Positions 1 through 8,644 of a stretch of DNA of 64,000 bases are shown here, one piece after another; position 1 is the stretch's first letter, and each line of letters begins with the position of its first letter. Where the stretch lies: contig NZ_CP139707.1 in assembly GCF_034377145.1 (NCBI RefSeq), positions 1,993,001 to 2,057,000 on the forward strand, written 5' to 3'. Made by a program: the position numbers and the translations under genes. This DNA is from Sulfitobacter sp. OXR-159. Its GTDB lineage: Bacteria > Pseudomonadota > Alphaproteobacteria > Rhodobacterales > Rhodobacteraceae. The notes beneath the pieces were generated by a model that worked only from the letters and a program-made list of their open reading frames with translations, ran no database searches and was not told the origin of the DNA.

Positions 1-84
1 CTGCCGCAAGCGCAAGTCGGTTAGCGGTAGCACTGCCCCGCGGTCAGCCCGCAGAATCGCCCTGTCGTGGCCCCTGCAAACGCT

Positions 85-519
85 TCAGTGGCCCATGATC
101 ATGCCTTCAAGGGCCTGCTTCTCCATCGACAGTTCCTGCAACTGCGCCTTGACCACGTCGCCGAGAGAGATCAGCCCCACGAGTTCCCCGTCTTCCAACA
201 CGGGCATATGGCGAAACCGTCCGTCGGTCATCTGTTGCAACACCGCGTCAGAGCGGTCATCCCGGCTGCAGGTCACCAGCTTGCGGGTCATGATGCTCTC
301 AGCCGCCTGTTGCAGGCAGCCCGCGCCCGAACGGCCCAGTTCGCGCACGATGTCCCGCTCAGACAGAATCCCATCCGGCGTCTTGCCATCGGCCGAGATC
401 ACCAGCGTCCCGATCCGCTTTTCAGCCAGCATCGCCGCCGCCTCAGAGATCGCCAATCCGGGTTTGGCCGTAACCACCTTGCCATCGGGCTTGGTCTTGA
501 GAATCTGCGATACGAGCAT
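85..519 (-). CDS. CBS-domain pair protein
   Basis: A 144-residue protein made almost entirely of two CBS domains, at about residues 8-62 and 73-127. The second holds the typical stretch MPVLEDGELVGLISLGDVV. CBS pairs bind adenosyl ligands (AMP, ATP, SAM) and act as energy or redox sensors; stand-alone pairs of this kind are common in alphaproteobacteria and have no assigned partner. I chose the ATG at 519 because family similarity starts there and an AAAGGAGG-like site lies just upstream (about 523-532). An upstream extension in frame reads as Arg/Pro-rich non-coding DNA. It lies tandem with the LysR gene, 61 bp downstream of it. No catalytic residues are expected. Confidence 0.9.
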   Translation of the reverse strand: MLVSQILKTKPDGKVVTAKPGLAISEAAAMLAEKRIGTLVISADGKTPDGILSERDIVRELGRSGAGCLQQAAESIMTRKLVTCSRDDRSDAVLQQMTDGRFRHMPVLEDGELVGLISLGDVVKAQLQELSMEKQALEGMIMGH

Positions 520-580
520 CTGGCGCCTCCTTTGATGCAGGGCAAAGTCCCCTCCAGCGTCACCGCGAAATCCTTTCATG

Positions 581-1501
581 TCAAGCTTTTGGCGCAGTCT
601 TCTGCGCGGCTTCGGCCTCCAGCCGGGCAGTCTCGGCCCGAAGCCCGGCGGCCAGCGCCTCGGCAAAAGCCGCCAGTCGGGCGTTGCGGCGATCGTCTGC
701 ATGGCGGATCAGATAGAAAGCCCGCTTGAGGCTGACGGCCTGCGTCAGAATGCGCCGCACGCCTTGGGTTGCGGCAAGCGAAAAGTCATGTGCGATGCCT
801 ATCCCGCCGCCCTGCTGGATCATCCGCACCTGAACGGAGACGGAATTTGACGCCAAGGCCACGCGGCTGATGCCGAGGTCGGCGAGGTAGTCCAACTCCC
901 GATCAAAGATCATATCCGGGATATAGCCAACCATCCGGTGCCCTTGCAGATCGCCGACCGAGGTCACCTCGGGGTGGCGTGCGAGATAGCTTTCCGCGGC
1001 CGCAAGATGGAGGTGGTAGTCCGTCACTTTCTGTACCACCAGCCGCCCTGCCGTGGGCGCGCTCACCCCGATCGCCATATCCGCCTCGCGCCGGGACAGG
1101 TTAAAGACGCGCGGCAACGCGATGATCTGCACATCCAGATCGGGGTTTTTCGCCGCAATGGCCGCACAGACCTGCGGCAGCAGATAATTCGCCGCCCCAT
1201 CGGGCGCACCCACGCGGATCTGCCCTGAGAGTTGGTCGCTTTGCACCGGCACCCCGGCGGTGGCGGCGCGCATCGCCTGCTCGGCCCGCTCTGCCCGCTG
1301 CATCAGGTCACTGCCAGCCTCGGTCAGCATATAGCCTTGGGGCGATTTGACGAAGAGCACGGTCTGCAGCGCCTTTTCCAAACGCGCCATGCGACGGCCC
1401 AGCGTTGCCGGATCAAGCCGCAGCAGCTTGCCCGCGCCCGACAGGCTCTGCTCGCGCGCCACGGCTAGAAACAACCGCAGGTCGTCCCAGTTCTGATCCA
1501 T
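581..1501 (-). CDS. LysR-family transcriptional regulator
   Basis: A 306-residue LysR-type regulator. The N-terminal winged helix-turn-helix is at about residues 4-62 (DLRLFLAVAREQSLSGAGKL, then GRRMARLEKAL), and a periplasmic-binding-like effector domain follows at about 90-290. It is divergent from mmsA with a 111-bp gap containing two TTGC-(N5-6)-GCAA palindromes, the usual arrangement for a LysR protein controlling itself and its neighbour. I infer that it regulates the valine/isobutyrate module starting with mmsA and that its inducer could be a branched-chain intermediate. The inducer cannot be read from sequence. The C-terminal tail is Ala/Glu-rich. Confidence 0.88.
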   Translation of the reverse strand: MDQNWDDLRLFLAVAREQSLSGAGKLLRLDPATLGRRMARLEKALQTVLFVKSPQGYMLTEAGSDLMQRAERAEQAMRAATAGVPVQSDQLSGQIRVGAPDGAANYLLPQVCAAIAAKNPDLDVQIIALPRVFNLSRREADMAIGVSAPTAGRLVVQKVTDYHLHLAAAESYLARHPEVTSVGDLQGHRMVGYIPDMIFDRELDYLADLGISRVALASNSVSVQVRMIQQGGGIGIAHDFSLAATQGVRRILTQAVSLKRAFYLIRHADDRRNARLAAFAEALAAGLRAETARLEAEAAQKTAPKA

Positions 1502-1521
1502 TCAACGGCCTCCAATACGCT

Positions 1522-1577
1522 TTGCAAAAATGCAAGACGGTTTTGCCATCCTTCCTCTGTTCCATTGCTTTTTGCAA
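1522..1577. promoter_or_regulatory. Candidate LysR operator pair between the regulator and mmsA
   Basis: Two short inverted repeats with the same arms lie in the divergent intergenic region. TTGCAAAAATGCAA is at 1522-1535 (arms TTGC/GCAA, 6-nt spacer) and TTGCTTTTTGCAA at 1565-1577 (same arms, 5-nt spacer), about 42 bp centre to centre. LysR proteins typically bind a recognition site and an activation site of this size and spacing. Assignment to this regulator is inference. Confidence 0.45.
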
Positions 1578-1612
1578 GGCTATCGTGCCGCCAACCAAAG
1601 AGGAGACCGATC

Positions 1613-3112
1613 ATGCAAGAGATGACCCATTACCTGAACGGCGAACACGTCAAAGGGACCTCCGGGCGCTTTGCCGATGTGATGAACCCCGCCACCGGCG
1701 AAGTGCAGGCGAAAGTGCCGCTGGCCAATGGCGAAGAGCTGAACAAAGCCGTCGAATACGCCGCCGCCGCCCAGCCCAAATGGGCCGCGACCAACCCACA
1801 GCGCCGCGCCCGCGTGCTGATGAAGTTCGTCTCCCTGCTGAACCGCGACATGGACAAGCTGGCCGAGGCGCTGAGCCGTGAGCACGGCAAGACCCTGCCC
1901 GACGCCGCCGGTGACGTGCAGCGTGGTCTTGAAGTGGTGGAATACTGCATCGGCGCGCCCGAACTGCTGAAAGGTGATTTCACCGACAGCGCCGGCCCCG
2001 GCATCGACATGTACTCCATGCGCCAAGCGCTTGGTGTGACCGCGGGCATCACGCCCTTCAACTTCCCTGCCATGATCCCGATGTGGATGTTCGCCCCCGC
2101 CATCGCCTGTGGCAATGCCTTCATCCTGAAGCCGTCCGAGCGTGACCCCTCCGTCCCTCTGATGCTGGCCGAACTGCTGGAAGAAGCCGGTCTGCCCAAG
2201 GGCATCATCCAAGTCGTCAACGGCGACAAAGAAGCGGTCGATGCGATCCTGCACCATGACGTGATCCAGTCGGTGGGCTTTGTGGGCTCGACCCCGATTG
2301 CCGAATACATCTATGCCACCGGCTGTGCCAACGGCAAGCGCGTGCAGTGTTTCGGTGGCGCCAAGAACCACATGATCATCATGCCCGACGCAGACATGGA
2401 CCAAGCTGCCGATGCGCTGATCGGCGCGGGCTACGGTGCGGCTGGCGAACGCTGCATGGCGATTTCCGTGGCCGTGCCGGTGGGCGACGAAACTGCCGAC
2501 CGTCTGATCGAGAAGTTGGTGCCGCGCATCGAAAAGCTGAAAGTCGGCCCCTACACCTCCGGCAATGACGTAGACTACGGCCCGGTTGTGACCGCTGCCG
2601 CCAAGGCCAATATCGAACGTCTGGTGCAGTCCGGTATCGACCAAGGTGCAGAACTGGTTGTCGATGGCCGCGACTTCAAACTGCAAGGCTATGAGAACGG
2701 CTATTTCGTCGGCCCGCATCTGTTTGACCGCGCGACCAAGGACATGGACATCTACCAGCAGGAAATCTTTGGCCCCGTGCTGACATGTGTGCGTGCCAAG
2801 GACTACGAAGAGGCGATCGGCCTTGCGATGGACCACGAGTACGGCAACGGCACCGCGATCTATACCCGCGACGGTGACGCCGCGCGTGACTTTGCCAACC
2901 GGATCAACGTCGGCATGGTCGGCATCAACGTGCCGATCCCGGTGCCGCTGGCCTATCACACCTTTGGCGGCTGGAAGAAATCCGTCTTTGGCGATCTGAA
3001 CCAGCACGGGCCGGATGCGTTCAAGTTCTACACCCGCACCAAGACCGTGACGGCCCGTTGGCCCTCGGGCATCAAAGAGGGTGGCGAATTCTCCATCCCG
3101 GTGATGGAGTAA
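1613..3112 (+). CDS. mmsA: Methylmalonate-semialdehyde dehydrogenase (CoA-acylating)
   Basis: A 499-residue aldehyde dehydrogenase that converts (methyl)malonate semialdehyde plus CoA and NAD to propionyl- or acetyl-CoA and CO2, the last step of valine catabolism. Visible residues are the catalytic Cys281 in GERCMA, Asn150 in TPFNFPAM and Lys173 in ILKPSE. The usual Glu general base is replaced in FGGAKNH, which is characteristic of the CoA-dependent MMSDH branch. The start at 1613 follows AAGAGGAGACC; an in-frame extension to 1565 lacks a ribosome site and family similarity. It is first in a plus-strand series that ends in mmsB. Downstream lies an imperfect GC hairpin (3123-3152) without a T-run. 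Confidence 0.96.
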   Translation: MQEMTHYLNGEHVKGTSGRFADVMNPATGEVQAKVPLANGEELNKAVEYAAAAQPKWAATNPQRRARVLMKFVSLLNRDMDKLAEALSREHGKTLPDAAGDVQRGLEVVEYCIGAPELLKGDFTDSAGPGIDMYSMRQALGVTAGITPFNFPAMIPMWMFAPAIACGNAFILKPSERDPSVPLMLAELLEEAGLPKGIIQVVNGDKEAVDAILHHDVIQSVGFVGSTPIAEYIYATGCANGKRVQCFGGAKNHMIIMPDADMDQAADALIGAGYGAAGERCMAISVAVPVGDETADRLIEKLVPRIEKLKVGPYTSGNDVDYGPVVTAAAKANIERLVQSGIDQGAELVVDGRDFKLQGYENGYFVGPHLFDRATKDMDIYQQEIFGPVLTCVRAKDYEEAIGLAMDHEYGNGTAIYTRDGDAARDFANRINVGMVGINVPIPVPLAYHTFGGWKKSVFGDLNQHGPDAFKFYTRTKTVTARWPSGIKEGGEFSIPVME

Positions 3113-3166
3113 ATCATCACGCCGGCTGCCCCGCGGCAGTCGGCCCTAAAGAACGGGGCCAGCGCC

Positions 3167-4276
3167 ATGCAAAAAGAATTCAGCATCGGAATTGAAGAAG
3201 AGTATCTTCTGGTCGACAAGGATTCACTGGCGCTGGCTGACACCCCTGAAGGGTTGATGGAAGATTGCCGCAACGACCTTGGCGATCAGGTCAGCCCCGA
3301 ATTTTTGCAATGTCAGATCGAGATTGGCAGCAAGCCCTGCAAGACCGTGGGCGAGGCCCGTGAGGACTTAAAGCGTCTGCGCAGCACGATCTCCAGACAC
3401 GCCGCCAAGCATAATTTGTCCCCCGTGGCCGTCTCCTGCCATCCTTTCTCCGATTGGAAGAACCAAGAGACGACGCATAAGGAACGCTACGACCAGCTTG
3501 AGATTGAGTTGGGCGGTGTCGCACGCCGGATGCTAAGCTGTGGGATGCATGTCCATGTGGGCATTGAGGGGGACGACCTGCGCATCGACCTGATGCCGCA
3601 ATTCGCTTATTTCCTGCCCCACCTGCTCGCACTCTCGGCCTCGTCGCCCTATTGGCAGGGCGAAGACACCGGGCTGGCGTCTTACCGTCTTGCGGTGATG
3701 GAGAGCATGCCGCGCACGGGGCTGCCGCCCTTGCTTCATAGTTGGGGAGAGTATGAGCGCAGCACGCAGGCGCTGATAGACCTCGATATCATTCCCGACC
3801 AGTCGAAAATCTGGTGGGACCTGCGCCCGTCGACCCATTACCCGACGCTGGAAAGCCGCATTTGCGATGTGCAGCCGCGCTTGTCACACGCGCTTGGGCT
3901 GGCGGGGCTGACACAGTCCCTCACTCGCTTCCTGCTGCGCCTGCGCGACAGCAACCTGCGCTGGCGCGAATATGACCGCTTCCTGATCGAGGAAAACCGC
4001 TGGCGCGCGCAGCGCTACGGCGTGAACGAGACGTTGATCGATTTCGGGGGGCCGACGCTCAAACCCTTCGACCAGATGTTCGAGGAAATCATCGGCCTGA
4101 TCGCCGAAGACGCCGAGGCGCTCGGATGTCTCGATGAGGTCTGCGCCCTGCGCGACGTGGTGAAACAGGGCACATCCGCCGACCGTCAGCGCAAAGTCTG
4201 GGCCGAAGCGCCCGAGGGCAAGGGGGGCGAGGCAGTCGTGCGCCATCTGATCGAGGAATACCACGCCGATCTGTGA
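3167..4276 (+). CDS. YbdK-type carboxylate-amine ligase (GCS2 family)
   Basis: A 369-residue member of glutamate-cysteine ligase family 2, the group annotated as putative glutamate--cysteine ligase 2 or YbdK. Motifs are [11 protein letters not shown] at the N-terminus (metal/ATP-binding glutamates), [10 protein letters not shown] in the middle and [12 protein letters not shown]. Family members are ATP-dependent carboxylate-amine ligases with weak gamma-glutamylcysteine synthetase activity; the true substrate is mostly unknown. It sits 54 bp after mmsA and 81 bp before the acyl-CoA dehydrogenase, inside an otherwise dedicated valine-degradation set. No role in that pathway is established. Length is normal for the family. 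Confidence 0.88.
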   Translation: MQKEFSIGIEEEYLLVDKDSLALADTPEGLMEDCRNDLGDQVSPEFLQCQIEIGSKPCKTVGEAREDLKRLRSTISRHAAKHNLSPVAVSCHPFSDWKNQETTHKERYDQLEIELGGVARRMLSCGMHVHVGIEGDDLRIDLMPQFAYFLPHLLALSASSPYWQGEDTGLASYRLAVMESMPRTGLPPLLHSWGEYERSTQALIDLDIIPDQSKIWWDLRPSTHYPTLESRICDVQPRLSHALGLAGLTQSLTRFLLRLRDSNLRWREYDRFLIEENRWRAQRYGVNETLIDFGGPTLKPFDQMFEEIIGLIAEDAEALGCLDEVCALRDVVKQGTSADRQRKVWAEAPEGKGGEAVVRHLIEEYHADL

Positions 4277-4308
4277 CGCTTGTTGCGGCACCTTTCGGCT
4301 GATAGAAT

Positions 4309-4322
4309 TAAACAAGTGTTCA
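4309..4322. promoter_or_regulatory. Imperfect palindrome upstream of the acyl-CoA dehydrogenase gene
   Basis: TAAACAAGTGTTCA is a near-perfect inverted repeat (arms TRAACA, 2-nt centre) 36 bp before the start of the acyl-CoA dehydrogenase gene. It sits in an AT-rich patch that stands out from its GC-rich surroundings. It could be a TetR-type operator or part of a promoter for the last three genes of the module. This is a weak call from symmetry and position alone. Confidence 0.25.
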
Positions 4323-4357
4323 GTTCCAAGGACGCATGACTTTAGGGAGGAGCCGCG

Positions 4358-5500
4358 ATGGATTTCGCATTGAACGAGGAACAGACCGCCATTTTCGACA
4401 TGGCCCATGCATTCGGGCAGGAGAATATCGCGCCCCACGCCCACCAATGGGAGAAAGATGGCACCATCCCCAAAGAGCTTTGGCCAGAGGTCGGCGCATT
4501 GGGGTTCGGCGGGCTTTATGTCTCTGAAGAGACCGGCGGCGCGGGGCTCACACGTCTGGACGCCACGCTGGTCTTTGAGGCGCTGTCGATGGCCTGCCCC
4601 TCGGTCGCGGCGTTCCTGTCGATCCACAACATGTGCGCCAAGATGCTCGACACTTTCGCCAGTGATGAGATGAAAGAACGCGTGATGCCCAAGGTGCTCA
4701 CGATGGAAACCGTGCTGAGCTACTGCCTGACCGAGCCCGGTTCCGGCTCCGATGCGGCGGCGCTGAAAACCCGCTGCGAGCGCACCAACGAGGGCTATAC
4801 GTTGAACGGCACCAAGGCCTTTATCTCGGGCGGCGGCTATTCGGATGCCTATGTCACCATGGTCCGCACCTCCGACGACGGCGCGCGCGGCGTCTCCACG
4901 GTATACGTCGAAGACGGCACGCCGGGTCTCAGCTTTGGCGGGCTAGAAGACAAGATGGGCTGGCGCAGCCAACCGACGGCGCTGGTGCAGTTTGATGACT
5001 GCAAGATCGGTGCGGAGAACCTTGTTGGCGAAGAGGGCAAAGGCTTCAAATACGCGATGGCGGGCCTCGACGGTGGGCGGCTGAACATCTCGGCCTGCTC
5101 GCTCGGGGCCGCGCAAACTGCGCTGACCAAGACGCTGGCGTACATGGGCGACCGCAAAGCCTTTGGCCAGAGCATCGACCAGTTCCAAGGGCTGCAATTC
5201 CGCCTTGCCGATATGGAGATCGAATTGCAGGCCGCGCGCACCTTCCTGCGCCAAGCGGCGTGGAAGCTCGACACTGGCGCGCCGGATGCGACCAAGTTCT
5301 GCGCCATGGCCAAGAAATTCGTGACCGAGACGGGCAGCAAGGTCGTCGACCAATGTCTGCAGTTGCACGGCGGCTATGGCTACCTTGCCGACTACGGGAT
5401 CGAGAAACTGGTCCGCGACCTACGGGTGCACCAGATCCTTGAGGGCACGAATGAGATCATGCGCGTGATCGTTGCCCGCGACATGCTCAAGAACCGCTGA
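4358..5500 (+). CDS. Acyl-CoA dehydrogenase, probable isobutyryl-CoA dehydrogenase
   Basis: A 380-residue FAD flavoenzyme of the acyl-CoA dehydrogenase family. It shows the FAD/substrate signature around YCLTEPGSGSDAAALKT (about residues 123-139), and the C-terminal ILEGTNEIM supplies the probable catalytic base Glu362. Context points to isobutyryl-CoA as substrate (isobutyryl-CoA to methacrylyl-CoA), because the next genes encode the later valine-pathway enzymes and mmsA lies upstream. The start follows GGGAGGAGCCGCG. The 3' end is 7 bp before the hydrolase gene, so the genes are probably cotranscribed. Substrate specificity cannot be proven from sequence. Confidence 0.93.
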   Translation: MDFALNEEQTAIFDMAHAFGQENIAPHAHQWEKDGTIPKELWPEVGALGFGGLYVSEETGGAGLTRLDATLVFEALSMACPSVAAFLSIHNMCAKMLDTFASDEMKERVMPKVLTMETVLSYCLTEPGSGSDAAALKTRCERTNEGYTLNGTKAFISGGGYSDAYVTMVRTSDDGARGVSTVYVEDGTPGLSFGGLEDKMGWRSQPTALVQFDDCKIGAENLVGEEGKGFKYAMAGLDGGRLNISACSLGAAQTALTKTLAYMGDRKAFGQSIDQFQGLQFRLADMEIELQAARTFLRQAAWKLDTGAPDATKFCAMAKKFVTETGSKVVDQCLQLHGGYGYLADYGIEKLVRDLRVHQILEGTNEIMRVIVARDMLKNR

Positions 5501-5507
5501 GGCCCCC

Positions 5508-6551
5508 ATGAGTGATATCCACATCCGCAAAGCGGGCCGCGCCGGACGCATCACGTTGACGCGGCCCAATGCACTGAACGCGCTGAGCTACGACATGTGC
5601 ATCGCCATCGAAAAGGCGATCGACGACTGGCGCGATGACCCAGAGGTCGCCGTGATCGTGCTGGATGCCGAGGGTGAAAAAGCCTTCTGCGCGGGCGGTG
5701 ACGTGGCGCAGCTTTACCAAACGGGCAAGGACGGGGATTTCGACTTCGCCCGCCGTTTTTGGGCCGATGAATACCGGCTCAACAACAAACTTCACGGTTT
5801 TCCCAAGCCGGTGATCTCCTTCATGCAGGGCTTCACCATGGGCGGCGGGGTCGGCATCGGCTGCCACGGCTCGCACCGCGTCGTGGGCGAGAGCAGCAAG
5901 ATCGCCATGCCCGAATGCGGCATCGGGCTGGTGCCCGACGTGGGCGGCACACTGCTGCTGGCACAGGCACCGGGACGGATGGGCGAATACCTTGGCCTCA
6001 CCGGTGCGCGGATGGGCGCGGGCGACGTGCTCCACGCTGGTTTCGCGGATTATTTTATCGCGCAAGCCGAATGGCCCGATCTTATCGCGCAATTGGAAGA
6101 GAACGGTGATCCCTTCATCCTCGACCGCGCGGCAAGCACCCCGCCCCCGTCCACGCTGGCAGAGCTTCAAGAGGAGGTGGACCGCCTCTTTCATGCCGAA
6201 AGCCTTAGTGAAATCGACGCGGCGCTTGCGATGTCCGACAGCGGTTTCGCCGCAGAAACAGTGAAAACCCTACGCCGCAACTCCCCCCTGTCGATGGCCT
6301 GCACGCTAGAGATGTTGCGCCGCCTGCGCGGCCCCGGCATCGGCATGGTCCCGGCACTGGAACAGGAATACCGCTTTACCGCGCGGTCACTGGAAAAAGG
6401 CGATTTCATCGAAGGTGTGCGCGCCGCGATCATCGACAAGGACCGCAGCCCCAATTGGCAACACGCCGACTGGGACGTGCCGCAGGCCGATATCGACGCC
6501 ATGCTCGCCCCCTTGGGCGACAACGAATTGAAGTTGGAGGAAAATTTATGA
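5508..6551 (+). CDS. 3-hydroxyisobutyryl-CoA hydrolase (enoyl-CoA hydratase family)
   Basis: A 347-residue crotonase-fold protein whose motifs match the HIBCH branch rather than ordinary hydratases: FCAGGDV near residue 63, GFTMGGGVGIG for the oxyanion hole, and MPECGIGLVPDVGGT, where the hydrolase-type Glu and Asp lie. It would release free 3-hydroxyisobutyrate from its CoA ester. That product is the substrate of the mmsB product encoded immediately downstream with an ATGA overlap (6548-6551). The extra C-terminal region, about 90 residues beyond a simple crotonase, also fits HIBCH. No separate methacrylyl-CoA hydratase gene is in this block, so that step must be supplied elsewhere. Confidence 0.9.
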   Translation: MSDIHIRKAGRAGRITLTRPNALNALSYDMCIAIEKAIDDWRDDPEVAVIVLDAEGEKAFCAGGDVAQLYQTGKDGDFDFARRFWADEYRLNNKLHGFPKPVISFMQGFTMGGGVGIGCHGSHRVVGESSKIAMPECGIGLVPDVGGTLLLAQAPGRMGEYLGLTGARMGAGDVLHAGFADYFIAQAEWPDLIAQLEENGDPFILDRAASTPPPSTLAELQEEVDRLFHAESLSEIDAALAMSDSGFAAETVKTLRRNSPLSMACTLEMLRRLRGPGIGMVPALEQEYRFTARSLEKGDFIEGVRAAIIDKDRSPNWQHADWDVPQADIDAMLAPLGDNELKLEENL

Positions 6552-7432
6552 GCAATCTTACAATCGGTTTCATCGGTCTGGGCAATATGGGCGGGCCCAT
6601 GGCCGCCAATCTCGCCGCCGCGGGCCATACCGTGCGCGGCAATGACGTGGCTGGCACCACCGCCGAAGGGGTCGCCGAGGCCAAGACCATCGCAGAAGCG
6701 GTCGGGGATGCCGATGTGGTCATCACCATGCTGCCCAACGGCGCAATCCTGCGCCAAGTGGCCGAAGAAGCGGTCGCACATATGGCAGCGGGCGCGCTGC
6801 TGATCGATTGCTCCACCGTCGACGTCGAAAGCGCGCGTTTCGCGGCAGAGGCGGCGCAGAAGGCCGGGTTGCTCTTTGTGGATGCCCCCGTCTCTGGCGG
6901 GATCGGCGGCGCGCAGGGCGGCACGCTTACCTTCATGGCGGGCGGCGCGGAGGCAGCCTTTGAAAAGGCCAAACCGCTGTTCGACATCATGGGTCAGAAA
7001 GCCGTTCATTGCGGTGATGCGGGCGCCGGCCAAGCGGCGAAAATCTGCAACAACATGATCCTTGGCGCCACGATGATCGCCACCTGCGAAGCCTTTGCAC
7101 TGGCTGACAAACTGGGCCTTGATCGCGAACGGATGTTTGATGTGGTCAGCACGTCTTCGGGCTATTCATGGTCGATGAACGCCTATTGCCCGGCCCCCGG
7201 CGTCGGCCCCCAATCTCCCGCCGACAACGACTACAAACCGGGGTTCGCGGCAGAGCTGATGCTCAAAGATCTGGGGCTGTCCCAACAGGCCGCGGAAATG
7301 GCCAATGCCGACACGCCGATGGGCGCGCTGGCCAAGGAACTCTACACCCGTTTCGTCGAGGAAGAAGGCGGCAAGGGCAAAGACTTCTCTGCCATGCTGC
7401 CCCGTTTTGAGCAGCGCGGCTGGCAAGGTTAA
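6548..7432 (+). CDS. mmsB: 3-hydroxyisobutyrate dehydrogenase
   Basis: A 294-residue NAD-dependent beta-hydroxyacid dehydrogenase oxidising 3-hydroxyisobutyrate to methylmalonate semialdehyde, the substrate of MmsA. The Rossmann motif GFIGLGNMGGPMA is at the N-terminus, the substrate motif DAPVSGGIGGAQGGTLTFMA near residue 117, and the catalytic Lys lies in GQAAKICNN. The start codon overlaps the stop of the hydrolase gene (ATGA), indicating translational coupling. A Shine-Dalgarno-like GGAGG lies inside the hydrolase coding end. It completes isobutyryl-CoA to propionyl-CoA conversion except for the hydratase step. Confidence 0.95.
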   Translation: MSNLTIGFIGLGNMGGPMAANLAAAGHTVRGNDVAGTTAEGVAEAKTIAEAVGDADVVITMLPNGAILRQVAEEAVAHMAAGALLIDCSTVDVESARFAAEAAQKAGLLFVDAPVSGGIGGAQGGTLTFMAGGAEAAFEKAKPLFDIMGQKAVHCGDAGAGQAAKICNNMILGATMIATCEAFALADKLGLDRERMFDVVSTSSGYSWSMNAYCPAPGVGPQSPADNDYKPGFAAELMLKDLGLSQQAAEMANADTPMGALAKELYTRFVEEEGGKGKDFSAMLPRFEQRGWQG

Positions 7433-7512
7433 GCCGAACGCTCCCCACGCGGGAACGACCTGACCCCAGCAGGCGTTAACTTCAGAATGACCCCATCTGA
7501 GGAGATCACCTG

Positions 7513-8586
7513 ATGCGACACCTGCTCATTACCACAATCCTGACCACCGCCTGTGCGACCGGCCCGCTGGCCGCCGCCGGAACCGGCTTTGCCCCGGCGC
7601 AGCCCGCGGTTGCCTTTGACAGCAGCGGCCCTGAAACGCTTTGGCTCGCCAAAGACGACAAGGGCGATAAGGGCAAAGACAAGAAAGACAAAAAGGCCAA
7701 GAAGAAGGACAAGCAGGAGAAGAAGGCCGAGAAAAAGAGAGAAAAGCGCGAGGAAAAGGCCGAGAAGCACAAAGAGAAGAAGGCCAAAAAAGACAAGAAA
7801 GACGATAAGATCGAGATCAAAATCAATGGTGATAAGGTCAAGATCAAAGGCGATGAGGTCAAACTGCCCAAGGGCATGGACCGCGCCGATTTTGATGAGC
7901 GCGTGACCCGCTTTACGCAGGACCGCGAGACTGTGGTCACCCGTCTTTTGAACACCCCGGCGCCCGAAGGGCGTGACATGGCCGCTATACTCGGTGCGGC
8001 GGCGCTTGCCCTTGCCGCGCCTGAATTAAACGCGGCTGCGCTCCCCGATGACGAGCTGATTACCTATCGCAACTGCCCCCCCGGTCTGGCCAAGAAGGAC
8101 CCGCCCTGCGTGCCCCCCGGACTGGCAAAACAGGGCGTGACTTATGAACAATGGGCCAGCTATTCCGAAGATGAGCTGGACACTCTGCTGGAAGAGCGCC
8201 GCCAACCCTATCTTGAGGCCGATCCGCTGACGGAACGCGAGTTGCTCCTACTGGAGTCCAACCAGATCGCACAGCTCTACAGCCTTGACGCTGCGCCTGC
8301 TGGTCATCGCTATGCGCTGATCGATGGCCAGCCGGTGCTGCTGAGCAACGAAGATCACACCGCCCTGCTGCGTATCAACGAATTGGCGCGGGTGCCCACC
8401 ATTGGCTCAGGTGTGAACATCGCTCCGACCGCCGCGCTGACGCAGGCGGACCTCATCAATCTCTACCGTCTGGCCGAGCCGGAAGAAGGCTATAACTACG
8501 CGGTACTGAATGGGCAGGTGATTTCGCTGCGCGATAGCGCTTATGAGACGCTGCAACTGATCCGCATCGCCCGCGCCGTGTTGTAA
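7513..8586 (+). CDS. Exported Lys-rich protein with internal duplication, RcnB-like C-terminus
   Basis: A 357-residue protein I cannot assign to a characterised function. An N-terminal export signal (about residues 1-22, with Cys14 making a lipoprotein possible) is followed by an extremely basic, low-complexity Lys/Asp/Glu stretch (about 47-99). A Cys-Pro motif comes next (CPPGLAK at 188-194 and CVPPGLAK at 199-206). Two related units then follow at about 251-294 and 312-356: each starts with a Leu-Tyr element, has a Y(A)L/VI/NGQ core and ends in an LxRI helix. The CPPGLAKK and YRYxxxDG-type elements recall RcnB-like periplasmic proteins. It is 80 bp after mmsB and has its own terminator. Confidence 0.75.
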   Translation: MRHLLITTILTTACATGPLAAAGTGFAPAQPAVAFDSSGPETLWLAKDDKGDKGKDKKDKKAKKKDKQEKKAEKKREKREEKAEKHKEKKAKKDKKDDKIEIKINGDKVKIKGDEVKLPKGMDRADFDERVTRFTQDRETVVTRLLNTPAPEGRDMAAILGAAALALAAPELNAAALPDDELITYRNCPPGLAKKDPPCVPPGLAKQGVTYEQWASYSEDELDTLLEERRQPYLEADPLTERELLLLESNQIAQLYSLDAAPAGHRYALIDGQPVLLSNEDHTALLRINELARVPTIGSGVNIAPTAALTQADLINLYRLAEPEEGYNYAVLNGQVISLRDSAYETLQLIRIARAVL

Positions 8587-8611
8587 GGACACGCCGCAGG
8601 CCAAGCCAATC

Positions 8612-8644
8612 AAGTGGCGGCGGTTATTCCGCCGCCACTTTTGT
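8612..8644 (+). terminator. Intrinsic terminator, overlapping the 3' end of uvrA
   Basis: Perfect 12-bp stem AAGTGGCGGCGG (8612-8623) with its complement at 8629-8640, a 5-nt loop TTATT, and a T-run starting TTTTGT on the plus strand. It ends the transcript of the Lys-rich protein gene. The uvrA stop codon (8624-8626, minus strand) lies in the loop, so the stem also encodes the last Ala/Glu codons of UvrA. Confidence 0.8.

Noticed and set aside
1..84. Possible gene end at the left edge of the window.
   Set aside because: Only 84 bp before the CBS gene stop, with no recognisable coding or RNA signal.
1580..3007. A 475-codon open frame antisense to mmsA.
   Set aside because: It is rich in His, Gly and Val as expected for the complement of a high-GC coding frame, has no recognisable domain, and lies entirely within an obvious conserved gene on the other strand.
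3123..3152. Hairpin after mmsA as a transcription terminator.
   Set aside because: GC-rich inverted repeat without a T-run; the downstream ligase gene is close and co-oriented, so readthrough is likely.
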